Assembly: GCF_040412425.1 (NCBI RefSeq)
Contig: NC_089762.1
Location: 22,232,147-22,296,146 of the forward strand
DNA length: 64,000 nucleotides
From: Macrobrachium rosenbergii
Taxonomy: Eukaryota > Arthropoda > Malacostraca > Decapoda > Palaemonidae
Direction of reading: 5' to 3'
The notes beneath the pieces were generated by a model. The model made no database searches and had not been told where the DNA came from. It worked only from the letters and a program-made list of their open reading frames with translations. Position 1 is the first letter of the stretch. Every line of letters begins with the position of its first letter. The position numbers and the translations under genes were made by a program. Below, piece after piece: positions 13,376-25,926 of this stretch.

Positions 13376-14727
13376 CAGGGTGTTTGAAATTAGAGCCCCC
13401 CCCCTCTACAGCATAAACTAAAATTGATATGGACAAAAACAAAAGTAATTCAGAACAGGTACTTACAGTATTTAAGTTTCTCTCTGAGTATTTAATATTT
13501 TGTGTGGCCTCCATCTGCCTGTACCACAGCCTGCATTCTTGAGGGGTATGATTTCAGCAAATCGAAAAAAAGCTGAGACTCAAACTCCATTCCCCTGAGC
13601 ACTTCAGTCACCTCTCTTCGCAGGCCGTCGAGGCTTGGTATACCATCATAGTTCACTGTGTGCGCTTCAACACGATCCTTTAAGATACTACCAATGCTTT
13701 CACACACATTAAGGTCAGGGGAGCTACCTGGAAGTTCACTTGACGAGAAAAAATCGATACCACTGTTTCGAAGCAGCTCCTGTGTCTGAAGAGCCTTGAA
13801 ACATGGTGCCTTATCATACAAAAATGTGACTTCTTCAACAGATAACACATTTTCAGGATCTTTGAGGAAAGGAAATACTCCACCAGTAAGCACAGTTTCT
13901 CTGAAGTATTTGCCATTCCATGACTGTCCTTTTTCTTTGATGATCCACATTAACCATTTGGCTGTGAAACAGAGAAAAATTCCCAGACATTCAGGAAATT
14001 TCACAACTTGGCGATAGCGCACGTCATCACTGATATCATCCAACTTTGCAGCCCAAATGATGTCATTTTTATGATTTGGCTTCCAGACTGTGTAAATGAA
14101 GAATTCATCTGATGAGGCAACATGGAGAAAGTCAGCTTCATCCCAATCTTTAAGAAATGAACTGCAAAACCATGCACGGTCTTCTCTCTGTTGTTGAGTG
14201 ATGTTGGGCTTGCTGATAACATGAAATGATTTTTTCAACTCACGATATACAGCACTATAACTTCTCTTCTTTCCCCTTTTTGTTTCTTGTTCAAGCGCCA
14301 ATTTACATAAAGACTTTCTTGGTCTACCCACTGCCTCAGCTATGATGTCTTTGGCTCCTGAGAAGGAACTTTAGGCCTTCCAAGATTCTCACTCTTTTCA
14401 CGATGACAGTCGTATGGATTTTTGTTCCAGTTTCTTTTAACAAAGGATTCATCTCTTTTAATGTATTTACCTATCCAGGAACGTGAAATGAAGGATGCGC
14501 CAGCATCCCTGGCCTCTCTGAAGGTTATAGCCCGGATTCGGTCAATCCATCTGATTTCCCCCGAGTCATTAGCCATGGCTGTATCTAACTCCGTCACTCA
14601 GTCTGAAAATACAAGAAATGTAAAATGAAAAATAGCTTAATAGAAACTTAAAACAATGCACTTGGAGATAAGGTATAGCAGAAAACTTCATAACTTTCCA
14701 TTTGTTCTGTGGAGGGGGCCTCTAATA

Positions 14728-14730
<3 letters not shown>
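13375..14730 (-). mobile_element. Tc1/mariner-superfamily transposon with DD37E spacing, inactivated
   Basis: A 1,356-bp element flanked by TA on both sides (13373-13374 and 14731-14732), as expected for IS630-Tc1-mariner insertion. Both ends start with CAG, and inside them lie matching blocks (ttagagccccccccctctacag at the left, ttagaggccccctccacag in the reverse complement of the right). The right terminus appears to lack about 10 bp next to the end (gtgtttgaa in the left copy). It encodes one transposase on the minus strand, split by a frameshift. It sits inside a TA microsatellite that continues on both sides. Non-autonomous as it stands. Confidence 0.88.
13492..14597 (-). pseudogene. Tc1/mariner transposase (DD37E-type), one frameshift
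   Basis: The N-terminal part (14597 down to about 14345) carries the DNA-binding region, with basic/aromatic residues (FISRSWIGKYIKRDESFVKR) and a GRPK motif. The catalytic part (14331-13492, 279 codons) starts near a second GRPR motif. The two parts lie in different frames; a single-base indel near 14340 would reconcile them. In the catalytic part, counted from Met 14331, D75 lies in SSDEFF, D173 in LYDKAPC and E211 in SPDLNVCES. That leaves 37 residues between D173 and E211, the spacing of the DD37E group. The usual DNAPCH histidine position reads F. The reading frame is otherwise open, which suggests a fairly young or recently inactivated copy. Role: cut-and-paste transposition at TA targets. 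Confidence 0.85.
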
Positions 14731-14803
<73 letters not shown>

Positions 14804-14811
14804 GGTATATA

Positions 14812-14862
<51 letters not shown>

Positions 14863-14888
14863 GTATTATTTATACATATATATGTATA

Positions 14889-14972
<84 letters not shown>
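14731..14972. repeat. (TA)n microsatellite, three blocks, right flank of the mariner element
   Basis: Long TA blocks separated by short interruptions (aaaacattggtatatactg; ttatttatacata). It continues the TA tract found left of the transposon. Confidence 0.96.
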
Positions 14973-14979
<7 letters not shown>

Positions 14980-15425
14980 ATATTATCTGTGTGTGTGTGT
15001 GTACCGTCCGTGTTAGTACTGCCCTACGACAGCCTCATTCGTTTCTTGGCAGATCTTTTGAATAAATAGCTTATAAAAGTGTAAAGAAATCCGTAAAAAG
15101 AACTTCGATATTCGTTTAACCAAACAATTTGTATATGAAATGCTAAATGCTGAGATTTGTGACCAGTAGTTGCACAGAATGCAGTGATCTAGTTCATTGA
15201 GAAGCAACAGGTAAACCATCGGATGTTTACGATGCACCTGACAAATCCATTTCATTTTAAATGTGCAGTAGCTAAATCTCTGATAATAAATCCAAATAAT
15301 ATAGATTTAAGTACGAACGTAGTTTTTATACTCAGAATTCACTTTCACGAAAATAAATAAGGGAGACAGCTTTTCCAGTGCTGATGTTATTTATGTATAT
15401 GTTTGCGACATATGTATAAATATAC

Positions 15426-15430
<5 letters not shown>

Positions 15431-15520
<90 letters not shown>

Positions 15521-15555
15521 TTGTGTGTGTGTGTACACAAACATATACTGTTGTA

Positions 15556-15643
<88 letters not shown>
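15431..15643. repeat. Compound (TA)n-(TG)n-(TA)n microsatellite
   Basis: TA to about 15496, TG to about 15534, then TA from about 15560. It marks the outer edge of the left arm of the large inverted duplication. Confidence 0.96.
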
Positions 15644-15649
<6 letters not shown>

Positions 15650-15650
<1 letters not shown>

Positions 15651-18060
15651 TTTAGTGATATATTTTATGAAGGGAAAGTGTGTGTGTTGGTGAATTGTAC
15701 TATAATCCAAGATAACCCAAATATTATGTATAACGTGTTGTAGTGCCATACAACTTATAATCACGCATTCTATAGTCTTCTTGTGATAGCACACACTGTG
15801 CAGTAATGACGCAATTTGCTTGAAGATAGGAAAAGCTGGATTGATTTGTTTAGTAACTTTTTCACACGATATAATCTTCACTTTACTCTCTAATGGAATA
15901 TTCTGAGTAAACAGAGGGGAAAAGGATACAGGATGTTGACCAAAACGAAAGCCAAATGCATTGTTTATATGATTACATTGTAGTTTACTATCTTAAGGCT
16001 AGTTTCTTGTCAGACCCATTTAATTTCCGGAGTAGTTAGCGGTTGTGTATGTGATCCATTCCCTGTTGAAAAGCTCCAAGGATGATTCTCTTTTTTTTTC
16101 ATATTTTGTTTATTTACACTTAATATGTGGTTTTCCGTGACTTCTCGGCCGGTATCGTTGTTAATTCTTGTTGAATGTCACTGATGCGAATCTAAATGGG
16201 ATCACGGACTCAGGAAAGTTTTCAAGGCCTCGGCCTTCTCTGCTTCTGAGATAAGCTAACAGGTTAACCTTCATGAAGGTTATTTATAGTATCTCTTTTC
16301 AAACGATGTTGCCTGTTTGTGATGTATACTTCTCAGCTATGTTTCCTTCTGGAGTGTTTGTGTAATATTCCCCGGACAAAAGAATTCTGAAACCTTGATC
16401 TTTCATAGTTATTACCAACTAGAGTTTAGGGGTTAAACTTTGATTGAGCACTTGTCCGGTTCAGGTAAATTTGCCAGTGAAAAGCTTCTGCCTTCTCTCA
16501 CTGTTGTCTTACTTTTTCATTTCGTCCCAGATAATAATGATTCCCTATTTTGAACACTCCGTCGCGGTGAAATTGATTCCAAAGATTATCCATCGCTCCA
16601 ATAACCTAAATACTATTAACTCAGTTGTTTGGACTTGTTTTTACTGCATTGCAGCAGAGAAGCTTTCCAGTTTTACTACCGATGAACATCGCTCTCATGA
16701 GCCTCTTCAGCATGGACCGCTCAGGACCCACTGTCACTTACCAGCGAGCGCAATGTGCGAAAGTTTGATCAATCGATGTCGCCTGCGGCTTCCCTGTTTC
16801 CCGAATCGTCTAATCTGTAAGTCTAAGAGGCACCTTTGTCATCGCCAAATGAGACAAGTCCTTTAGCACACTTTTTCTATTTAATTTTCTCCTCCTCTTT
16901 CTTATCTTATAGTGTTCGGAGATGTGGCTTGTTTAGCACGTCTCGGTCCTCTCTCAAGGAAAGGGTGAATATTCGCCGTGAGATGTTTCGTTTTTGTGTT
17001 TATTGACAGAACGGATTTGCCAACAGAAATATTTCACATGGTACCAGTTATCATCAAGCTGTAATGAAACTTTAGTAAGGTTTACGATTTATCTTTTTTC
17101 TTTTGTATTGATAAAATTTCCTAGATTTGTACAGTTTTCTTTAAATCTGGCCATTGATCTTGACATATTTTCTTTAAAATTTTCGTTTAATTCTTCGGCA
17201 TTCTGTAAGAGATTATTGTGGATGATGCTCCGCGTCATCACCAATAGAAAATAGCGAAGGTCAGTTTTGATCATCACCTCAGAGCTTCCATGGAGATGAT
17301 GATTATATTCTGTTCTGCTTTGTTCCTATAATTGAGGTCTTTATTACATACGTTACATCTAACTTATTTTCAATGCAAGGTTATTTTTTAATATTTTCTG
17401 ATCCTGTACTTATTGATTTTTTTTTATTTTAAAACTAAACTGAAGCAAGACATAGTATGGACTGCAATGTCGCTACGGTAAATTTAAACTTTATACATTT
17501 CTACGACCTTATGAAATGTGATTGTAATAGGAATATGATTGTAATGGGAATGTAACTATAATAGGGTTTTCAAGAGCCTGTGGTCAGAAGAAGGCATTTT
17601 TAATCCTGTCTCAGCGTATCAGAAATAAACAGAAATATGCACAAAACACTTGTCTGAATCGGGTCATTGCTTTTTTTAAGAAGGTGATGGGTAAATATCC
17701 TTGAGGAGACAATAAGGTGTGTAGGATGATTTGCATTCTAAAAGGCACTGGTAAGAGTGATGGAGTTTGCCTGCCTCTGAGTAGCTGTGATACGCGACTG
17801 AAAGAACTTTTTAAATTAAATGTTGATAAGAGAATTGTTATTGACGTCTGGCACAACTGATGAGCCTCCAAGTATCCTTTTCAGAATTGCCGATAGTAAG
17901 TCTTAATTATTGGGCATAGTGAGAAAAAATCAATAAACAAAAGCTGGTGAATTTTTGTGAGGGTACCTGGGGAGGTGGGACGACCTTCCTATTGACCTTC
18001 CATCATTAGTACAGTAATGACCAAGCTGCCCGTAAGAGCCAGTGAAAAGCGTGAACTTTT
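15650..18060 (+). repeat. Left arm of a large inverted duplication
   Basis: This segment reappears in reverse complement at 19340-23880. Exact matches include 37 bp (16996-17032 against 22441-22477) and 30 bp (16948-16977 against 22496-22525). Weaker but collinear matches run outward to about 15650/23880 and inward to about 18060/19340. Between them the arms differ by many substitutions and indels, so the duplication is old. A 140-codon frame at 16444-16866 is not kept open in the other arm, so the arm is probably non-coding. At about 17630-17685 it holds a single copy of the unit that is tandemly amplified in the right arm. Confidence 0.85.
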
Positions 18061-19339
18061 CAAGAGAAGTTGCTACTACCGAGTGAAGTAAAATTATTAT
18101 TTTGTTATTTTTTGGGGATTATCATATTCAATTTTGATCCAGTGCATCTCAGTAAAACAACTAGTATAGGTAATAGATCTATTTCACTGCTTAAAGAACT
18201 ATAAACAGACGAAGTATTTCCATCTTAATTTACAGTGTGATTGCTTAGTTTGCTTCTCTGTGTAAATAAAACGGACCTTTTATAGTATGTCCCATTGAAT
18301 GGCGTAGTGACAATATTATAATATCAAAGGACCTCTCTGTTTTTGTGTAGCTCACCTGGTAAATGACTATCAAAACCTGCCATACTGCGTTTTACTCTTC
18401 TGTAGCATAAAGTGTTACTCTGGAACAACTGCTTTCTTATCGGGTCATATCTACTCAAGGACTCAACATTTATGATAGTATGATGACAACTTCCTTTGTG
18501 TTGGTATCTGTAAATTCACTTAAGACCTGATGTAGTTTAGAAAGACAAGGTAATAACCCAGTGCTTAGTTCAGGCTATCAGACAGATTTTTATTTTACTG
18601 GACATCTATAACAGGTACGTAGTATTAGGACAGAGAAGCAAATGAATCTATCAGACTGTAAACAGACATGAACATTTTTTTTTTTTGCAGCTGTCACTGT
18701 TATTGAGTGAAAATGAGTGGGAGGGATATCCAGTTTTCTTAAAGAGATCGCAGTACATATAAAATAATCAAATAATGAATTGAAAGTTCAAGCCAGCTTT
18801 GTTATCTATGATATTTTTGGGCAATTCACGGAAAATATTACTTTTTTAAAGTCATAGTATCTCAATTTTCCCCAAACCAAACAGACAACCAAAAGCTATC
18901 TCAACCTACTATCCAAACTTGGTGCCTTTACTCTCAACATCAGTTTGATCGTTGACAGCCAAAAAAAGAAAAAAAAGTCAGACGTCTCACCCAAGCTACT
19001 TAAACTCATTTCTCCAACAAATTATAAATAAATAAGTGGGGAAATAAAGAAAAGAAAAGATGTAGATCATAGAATTTAGAACGGGAACCAAATTATTATT
19101 TTGGGTACGGATCTCAAGGGGTCTCAGACCGTATGCTGACTTTTCTACCTCAGCCTTGATATTATACATAAAGTTTTTTCATTATTCCTTTGAACAGAAA
19201 GGTCCACCCAAAGAGCTATTTTTGCACACTGCCCATTAAAACAGCGTGAAGTCCTCAAACTGACTTTTTGAACAAAATGTTATAACTTTCTTGGTCCAAT
19301 CACTTTCGTCTGAGTTTGGTAATATAAAAATGGATGATA
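18061..19339. other. Central spacer of the inverted duplication
   Basis: About 1.3 kb of AT-rich sequence that I could not match to either arm. No open frame of note and no transposase motif. If the structure is a transposon, this is where a gene would be expected, and none is visible. Confidence 0.5.
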
Positions 19340-22300
19340 AAGAAACAAAATGAGTTTGCTCGTTACTGGTCTTTAATGAGCAGCCTGGCAATTATTAATA
19401 ATGGAAAGTCAATAGGAAGCCCGTCCCTCCTCCTGAGGTACTCCCACCAAAAATTCACGAGCTTTTGTTTATTGCTCTTGCTCACTTATGCCCGATAAAT
19501 AAGACTTAATATTGGCAGTTCTGAGAACGAAGGCTCCCTTGCGGTGCCAAACGCCAATAAAAACATCCTTTAATATAAAGTTCGTTCACGAGCATACTGC
19601 AGTTACTTATGAATGAGGCAAACTCCATCACTCTCAACAGTAATCTTTAAAATGGAAATAATCCTCCACATTATTTGTTGTCTCCTCAAGAATATTTCGC
19701 AACACCTTCTTAAGGACAGGGATCCTGTTCTGGCACCTGTTTTGTACCTACTTCCATTAATCTCTAAAAGAAACAAGGATCCCATTCTGACACCTGTTTT
19801 GTACCTACTTCCATTAATCTCTAAAAGAAGCAAGGATCCCATTCTGACACCTGCTTTGTACCTACTTCCATCAATCTCCAAAAGAAACAAGGATCCCATT
19901 CTGACACCTTTTTTGTACCTTCTTCCAATAATCTCAAAAAAGAAACAAGGATCCCATTCTGACACCTGTTTTGTACCTACTTCCATTAGTCTCAAAAAAG
20001 AAACAAGGATCCCATTCTGACACCTGTTTTGTACCTACTTCCATTAATCTCTAAAAGAAACAAGGACCCCATTGTGACACCTGTTTTGTACCTACTTCCA
20101 TTAATCTCTAAAAGAAACAAGGATCCCATTCTGACACCTGTTTTGTACCTACTTCCATTAATCTCTAAAAAGAAACAAGGATCCCTTTGTGACACCTGTT
20201 TTGTACCTACTTCCATTAATCTCTAAAAGAAACAAGGATCCCATTCTGACATATATTTTGTACCAACTTCCATTAATCTCTAAAAGAAACAAGGATCCCA
20301 TTCTGTCACCTGTTTTGTACCTACTTCCATTAGTCTCTAAAAGAAACAAGGATCCCATTCTGACACCTGTTTTGTACCTACTTCCATTAATCTCAAAAAA
20401 GAAACAAGGATCCCATTCTGACACCTGTTTTGTACCTACTTCCATTAATCTCTAAAAGAAACAAGGATCCCATTCTGACACCTGTTTTGTACCTACTTCC
20501 ATTACTCTCTAAAAGAAACAAGTATCCCATTCTGACACATGTTGTATACCTACTTCCATTAATCTCTAAAAGAAACAAGGATCCCATTCTGACACCTGTT
20601 TTGTACCTACTTCCATTAGTCTCTAAAAGAAACAAGGATCCCATCCTGACACCTTTTTTGTACCTACTTCCATTAATCTCATAAAGAAACAAGAATCCCA
20701 TTCTGACACCTGTTTTTTACCTACTTCCATTAATCTCCAAAAGAAACAAGGATCCCATTCTGTCACCTGTTTCGTACCTACTATTAATCTCTAAAAGAAA
20801 CAAGGATCCCATTGTGACACCTGTTTTGTGCCTACTTCCATTAATCTCCAAAAAGAAACAAGGATTCCATTCTGACACCTGTTTTGTACCTACTTCCATT
20901 CATCTCTAAAAGAAACAAGGATCCCATTCTGTCACCTGTTTTGTACCTACTTTCATTAGTCTCTAAAAGAAACAAGGATTCCATTCTGACACCTGTTTTG
21001 TACCTACTTCCATTAATCTCAAAAAAGAAACAAGGATCCCATTCTGACACCTGTTTTGTACTACTTCCATCAATCTCTAAAAGAAACAAGGATCCCATTC
21101 TGACACCTGTTTTGTACTACTTCCATCAATCTCTAAAAGAAACAAGGATCCCATTCTGACACCTGTTTTGTACTACTTCCATCAATCTCTAAAAGAAACA
21201 AGGATCCCATTCTGACACCTGTTTTGTACATACTTCCATTAATCTCAAAAAAGAAACAAGGATCCCATTCTGACACCTGTTTTGTACATACTTCCATTAA
21301 TCTCAAAAAAGAAACAAGGATCCCATTCTGACACCTGTTTTGTACCTACTTCCATTAATCTCTAAAAGAAACAAGGATCCCATTCTGACACCTGTTTTGT
21401 ACCTACTTCCATTAATCTCTAGAAGAAACAAGTATCCCATTCTGACACCTGTTTTGTACCTACTTCCATTAATCTCAAAAAAGAAACAAGGATCCCATTC
21501 TGACACCTGTTTTGTACTACTTCCATCAATCTCTAAAAGAAACAAGGATCCCATTCTGACACCTGTTTTGTACTACTTCCATCAATCTCTAAAAGAAACA
21601 AGGATCCCATTCTGACACCTGTTTTGTACTACTTCCATCAATCTCAAAAAGAAACAAGGATCCCATTCTGACACCTGTTTTGTACATACTTCCATTAATC
21701 TCAAAAAAGAAACAAGGATCCCATTCTGACACCTGTTTTGTACATACTTCCATTAATCTCAAAAAAGAAACAAGGATCCCATTCTGACACCTGTTTTGTA
21801 CCTACTTCCATTAATCTCTAGAAGAAACAAGTATCCCATTCTGACACCTGTTTTGTACCTACTTCTATTGATCTTTGATGTGTTGAAACAGGCACAAAAA
21901 TGCTGCATTCTGACCCCATGCTCCTGAAATCCCTATTACAGCCTTATTACCTCCATATGCTCATATAACTGTACAGTATTGTGCTTAGATTTAATGTGAC
22001 GACATTTGAGCGTCCAAACTTATATATAGCTCTCTAGCTACATATAGCTTTAGGTCAAAATCACCAAGCTGTAATATAGTAGAGAAGCAGAATATTACAA
22101 AGAATAACCTTTTATCAAAAAAAAAAATGCCTTCTGTTTGGATGTATCTTAAGTAATAAATACATACATTTTGGGAAAAGTGCAGATTGTAAACTTTGTA
22201 GTCATGGAAGTCCTCATCAGATGACCGAATCGTGAGTTAACTTTGAGAATCTTCTGCAACAAAAACCATAATGAATGATAAAGAATTAAAGAACTCATAA

Positions 22301-23880
22301 GAAAATATTTCAAAATTAATGACCAAATGTATTGGAAAGTATACAAATCTGTGAAATGCCATGGTTAGGAAAAGAAACCAGTGGTAAAATTAACGAAGAA
22401 AAACTCAGTATAGCTTGATGGTAAACGGCACTCAGTAAAGATATTTCTGTTGGCAAATCCGTTCTGTCAATAAACACGATAACGAAACATCTCTGGCGAA
22501 TATTCACCCTTTCCTTGAGAGAGGACTGAGACGTGCTACACAAGTCACATCTACCTCGAGCACTATAGGATGATAGAGAAGAGGAGAAAAAAAAAAGAAA
22601 AGTGTGCTAAAGGACCTGTCTCATGAGGCGATGACAAAGGTGCCTCTTAGACTTACAGATAGACGATTCGGGAAACAGGGAAGCCGCGGGTGACATCGAT
22701 TGATCAAACTTTCGCACTCTGCCTTCATTGGTGAGTGACAGCGGTTCCTAATGAAGAGGCTCATGAGAGCGATGTTCATCGGTGGTCAAGTTAAAATGCT
22801 TCGCTAATGCGACGCGGTAAAAGCAAGTCCAAACAATTTACTTAATGATAACTGGATTACTGGCGAGAGGAAAATCTTTGAAATAAACTTTACTGCAACG
22901 TAATCTTCCAGATATGGAAACGATTTCTTTATAAGGACGGAAAAGAAAACAGTATTAAAAGACTGAAAGTAGACAGTAGCTTTTCACTGGCAAACTTATC
23001 TGAACGTGCTCTATCAAAACTTTACCCCTAAATTCTAATTGACAATAACTATGAGAGGTCAGAGTTTCAAATTTCTTGTGTCTATGGAATATTAAACAAA
23101 CACCCAAAGTAAACATGTCTTAGGAGTATACGTAATAAGCAGGCAACTTCGTCTGAAAATAGATGCTAACATTAACCTTCAGTGGCCGGTGGCTCAAATT
23201 CACAAAGAGAGGTTACTTTGCATATTTTGGAAGCACTGAATACCAAGGATTTTAATATTTAACTAAATCAGAGATCCCATCTAGATTCACTTCGGTGAGA
23301 AGCTAAGAGAGACCATATATAAGTGTAGAAAAACAAACTATGAAAGAGTCTGTGGTAAAAAAAAAACTTGGATGGTGAATCATCCAGAGGGAGTTTCAGT
23401 ATTATAGGACAGCTGACTACCGCAGAAAGGAAACGGGTTTGATAAGAAACTAACCACTAGATAATATACTGTGATACAATCATATAAGCAACGCATATTG
23501 TCTTTCGTTTTGATTTACAGCCTATGTCCTGCTCCCCATTGTTTACTCAGAATTGCTGTAAGATTTATAGGTAAAAACTGAATCATGTAAAATAATCTAC
23601 TTTAGGAGAGCACGGTGTATGATAAACGATGAGAACGATTGTCTCACAAATCAGTGACACTTGTTAGAACTTCAAGCAAATTGTATCATTAGGGTACAAA
23701 GTGTGAGCTAGCACGTGATGGATGTTACTGAGAAACGTAATGTGATATAGATGAATGATTGTAAGTTATCTGGCGTCCAAACACGTAATATAATATCTGG
23801 GTTTTCTTTAATTACAGTAGCATTTCTTAACAAATTCTCAGTTCATAAGATATGTCATCATGCCATAATTTTTTAGATAA
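19340..23880 (-). repeat. Right arm of the inverted duplication, enlarged by a satellite
   Basis: Reverse-complement counterpart of 15650-18060. The part 19340-19717 matches left-arm 17690-18060; for example gtctcctcaaga here pairs with tccttgaggagac at about 17698. The part 21871-23880 matches 15650-17630. Between them lies the 57-bp satellite array, which accounts for the extra 2.1 kb of this arm. After removing the array, both arms are about 2.4 kb. Confidence 0.85.
19718..21870 (+). repeat. 57-bp tandem satellite, ~38 copies
   Basis: Unit blocks in order are caaggatcccattctgacac, ctgttttgtacctacttcca and ttaatctctaaaagaaa, together 57 bp. Variant units of 56-58 bp carry tactacttcc (one base shorter) or aaaaaag (one base longer). 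Variants are clustered rather than random. Each consensus unit contains a GGATCC site. Because 57 is divisible by 3 the array stays open in several frames on both strands; those frames are periodic artefacts. Inverted single-copy ancestor: about 17630-17685. Confidence 0.97.
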
Positions 23881-25687
23881 ACGCTAAAGGGTTGACATAC
23901 TATTTTTAATTTTGTGTGGGGGGGGGAACCCCTATTGTTGTGACTTTAAAACTGTTCATTATTTTTGCTCAGCACTTCTACTATAAATTTGACAATGATC
24001 ATTATCTTGTTTTTCTCCGGAAACGGGTATGTTTAAAATGATAAAAATATTTGGAAGAGGAAATCAGTATTGGTATAATACATTAGGATTAGAAAATACC
24101 ATGTCCTTTCAAATAGGGTATGATTCCCATGAACCGTAATAACCTCTTTCAAACTTAATCTCCTCTTAACGCTTTGAAAATGGAAGTTCATTTTCCTCCC
24201 ATCCTATGATGGATTGATTACTTGCTGAAGAGACCTACCTTGCACTCACACATTGCACTTATAACAACATTGAGGCCTTGATTAATTATTCTTAGACTTT
24301 GAAACAATTTCTGCCCACTTTTTAGACATTGTGCAGTTGGATAAAACCTTACTTGATTAATTATTCTTAGACCGTGAAACAATTTCTGCCCACTCTTTCA
24401 GACTTTTTGCAACTGGATAAAACCTTACTGATAACATTTTTACAGTTAGCGGTTTTGATAAAAAAAAATATTGCTGGATATAAGGATTATCTTTGGGAGG
24501 ACATTGAGTTGTTCTTCAGAAGCTAAAGCCAAGGAGGAGATACCTTAAATGCATCTTTTCCGATGCTTCTTCTTACTGATCCTAAAGAATTCTATGGGAC
24601 AGTTAAAGTTCTAGCATTGAAAAGGGTATGGGCAAAGGGTTACTTTCATGGTAAAGTAACACTGAAAGATAACTGCTTCATACAGACTGAATAAGTGAAT
24701 AATCTGACAGATTTAAGAATTCTGAGAAAATATATTTTTAGCATTTTGTGTCGAAGGCGTGCTTTTATTTGGGATAATCAGGCAAAATTATGCTATAATC
24801 CCTCCATTTTTCGCAAGTTCGCTGTAGCTCAAATCTTTGAAATTTTGCCTAGCATCTGTATTTTACAATGCGTAGGATCTACTCTGAAGTCATCAGAGTA
24901 GTTTATGTGAGGCAAGGTTTTATGGGAGTCCTCTTATCCAATTGTACGCATGTCTGGCCTACATCTCATGGAAACTAGGGAACGTTAGGTCACTCATCTA
25001 GATGTCTCAAAGATTTCTGACAGGTTTGCCATAAAGCCCTTCTAGACAAACACATTTCAAGTATCTAATCTGACTAATCTTTTTCTGGTGTAGGTGATGG
25101 TGCTTCATCATGCGCCTTTCTAAATCTAGAGGTGTTCTCGAGCGATATTTTGCCTCCCCTACCATTTGTATTTCTACCTTTCAGTGACCTTTCAAGCTCT
25201 CTATTACCCTAGGGCTTGTTAAATGGGGACTACACATCAAGACTCAGGAATGGAGACTGCACACCAAGACTCAGCATGCAGAGGGTGCTCAGGGTGGACA
25301 GTCCCAAAAGCGTCTACCCCTGGACTCACATTAAGCGAACATCAGGATATGATGAAGAGCCGAGTGTGATTGGTTTGAATGAGAAGACTGCTTCCTGGTC
25401 GATTGATTTGGCCATGATAAGGAAGAAACACAGGAAGAGAAATAGATGTGTTCATCTGAATGCGGAGAGCCTTGCATTTCAAAAACTGGGGAAAGCAGTC
25501 CACATGGCAACTTTTAAGGAAAACTGGGTTTAAGTAGAGGCATGTCATGGCAGGGGAAACATGTTCTTGGCCTGTCTCTGTGTACATGTGCCTTTCAACA
25601 CTCATTATTTCACTGATTCTGCATTCCGCAAAATTATTCATTTTTCGTTCTCAACCCGCATGAGAAGCCCACATTCTTTGCATCATC
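23881..25687. other. No gene recognised; contains a 75-bp tandem duplication
   Basis: AT-rich. Frames at 24695-24901 and 25216-25533 have no recognisable domain. A short imperfect duplication (about 28 bp) around 25220-25280 involves catcaagactcagg/caccaagactcagc. Confidence 0.4.
24277..24427 (+). repeat. Tandem duplication, 75-bp unit x2
   Basis: cttgattaattattcttaga starts at 24277 and again at 24352. Both copies end in ggataaaaccttact and differ by a few substitutions. Confidence 0.9.
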
Positions 25688-25926
25688 TTGTCAGCTCCTA
25701 GGTGCAACCTCTTTTCTTTCCTTTTACTCTGCCTCCACTCTTATTCTTTTTCTTCCATCTAACTTTCCACCCTCTCCTAACAATTGATTCATAGTGCAGC
25801 TGCAAGGTTTTCCTCCTGTTACACGTGCCTTTCAATCTTGTTTACTGTTAATTTCCGTTTCAGCGCTGAATAACCTCATACGTTCCAGTGCTTGGCCTTT
25901 GGTCTAAATTCTGCATTCTATTCTAT
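25688..25926 (+). repeat. SINE-like dispersed repeat, copy 3 (5' truncated)
   Basis: Matches the 3' three quarters of the repeats at 190 and 1632, from aggtgcaacctc to the terminal gcattctattcta. The 5' portion containing gtgccgtcattgcac is missing, as expected of a 5'-truncated retrotransposed copy. Confidence 0.6.

Noticed and set aside
3407..15743. Many open frames of Ser-Leu, Arg-Glu, Tyr-Ile, Cys-Val or His-Thr repeats
   Set aside because: They are translations of CT, GA, TA and TG microsatellites and have no non-repetitive protein content.
16444..16866. 140-codon plus-strand frame as a gene
   Set aside because: The matching part of the inverted arm at 22.5-23.0 kb does not keep it open, so there is no sign of protein-level selection.
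19603..21615. Chain of 60-135-codon frames on both strands with a repeated 19-residue peptide
   Set aside because: The 57-bp unit is divisible by three and lacks stops in several frames, so openness is a by-product. Both strands are open equally, and there is no start or splice context.
19718..21870. CRISPR array
   Set aside because: The repeats are directly adjacent 57-bp units with no unique spacers, and the genome is eukaryotic.
25216..25533. 105-codon plus-strand frame as a gene
   Set aside because: It includes a local sequence duplication at its start and has no recognised motif or supporting context.
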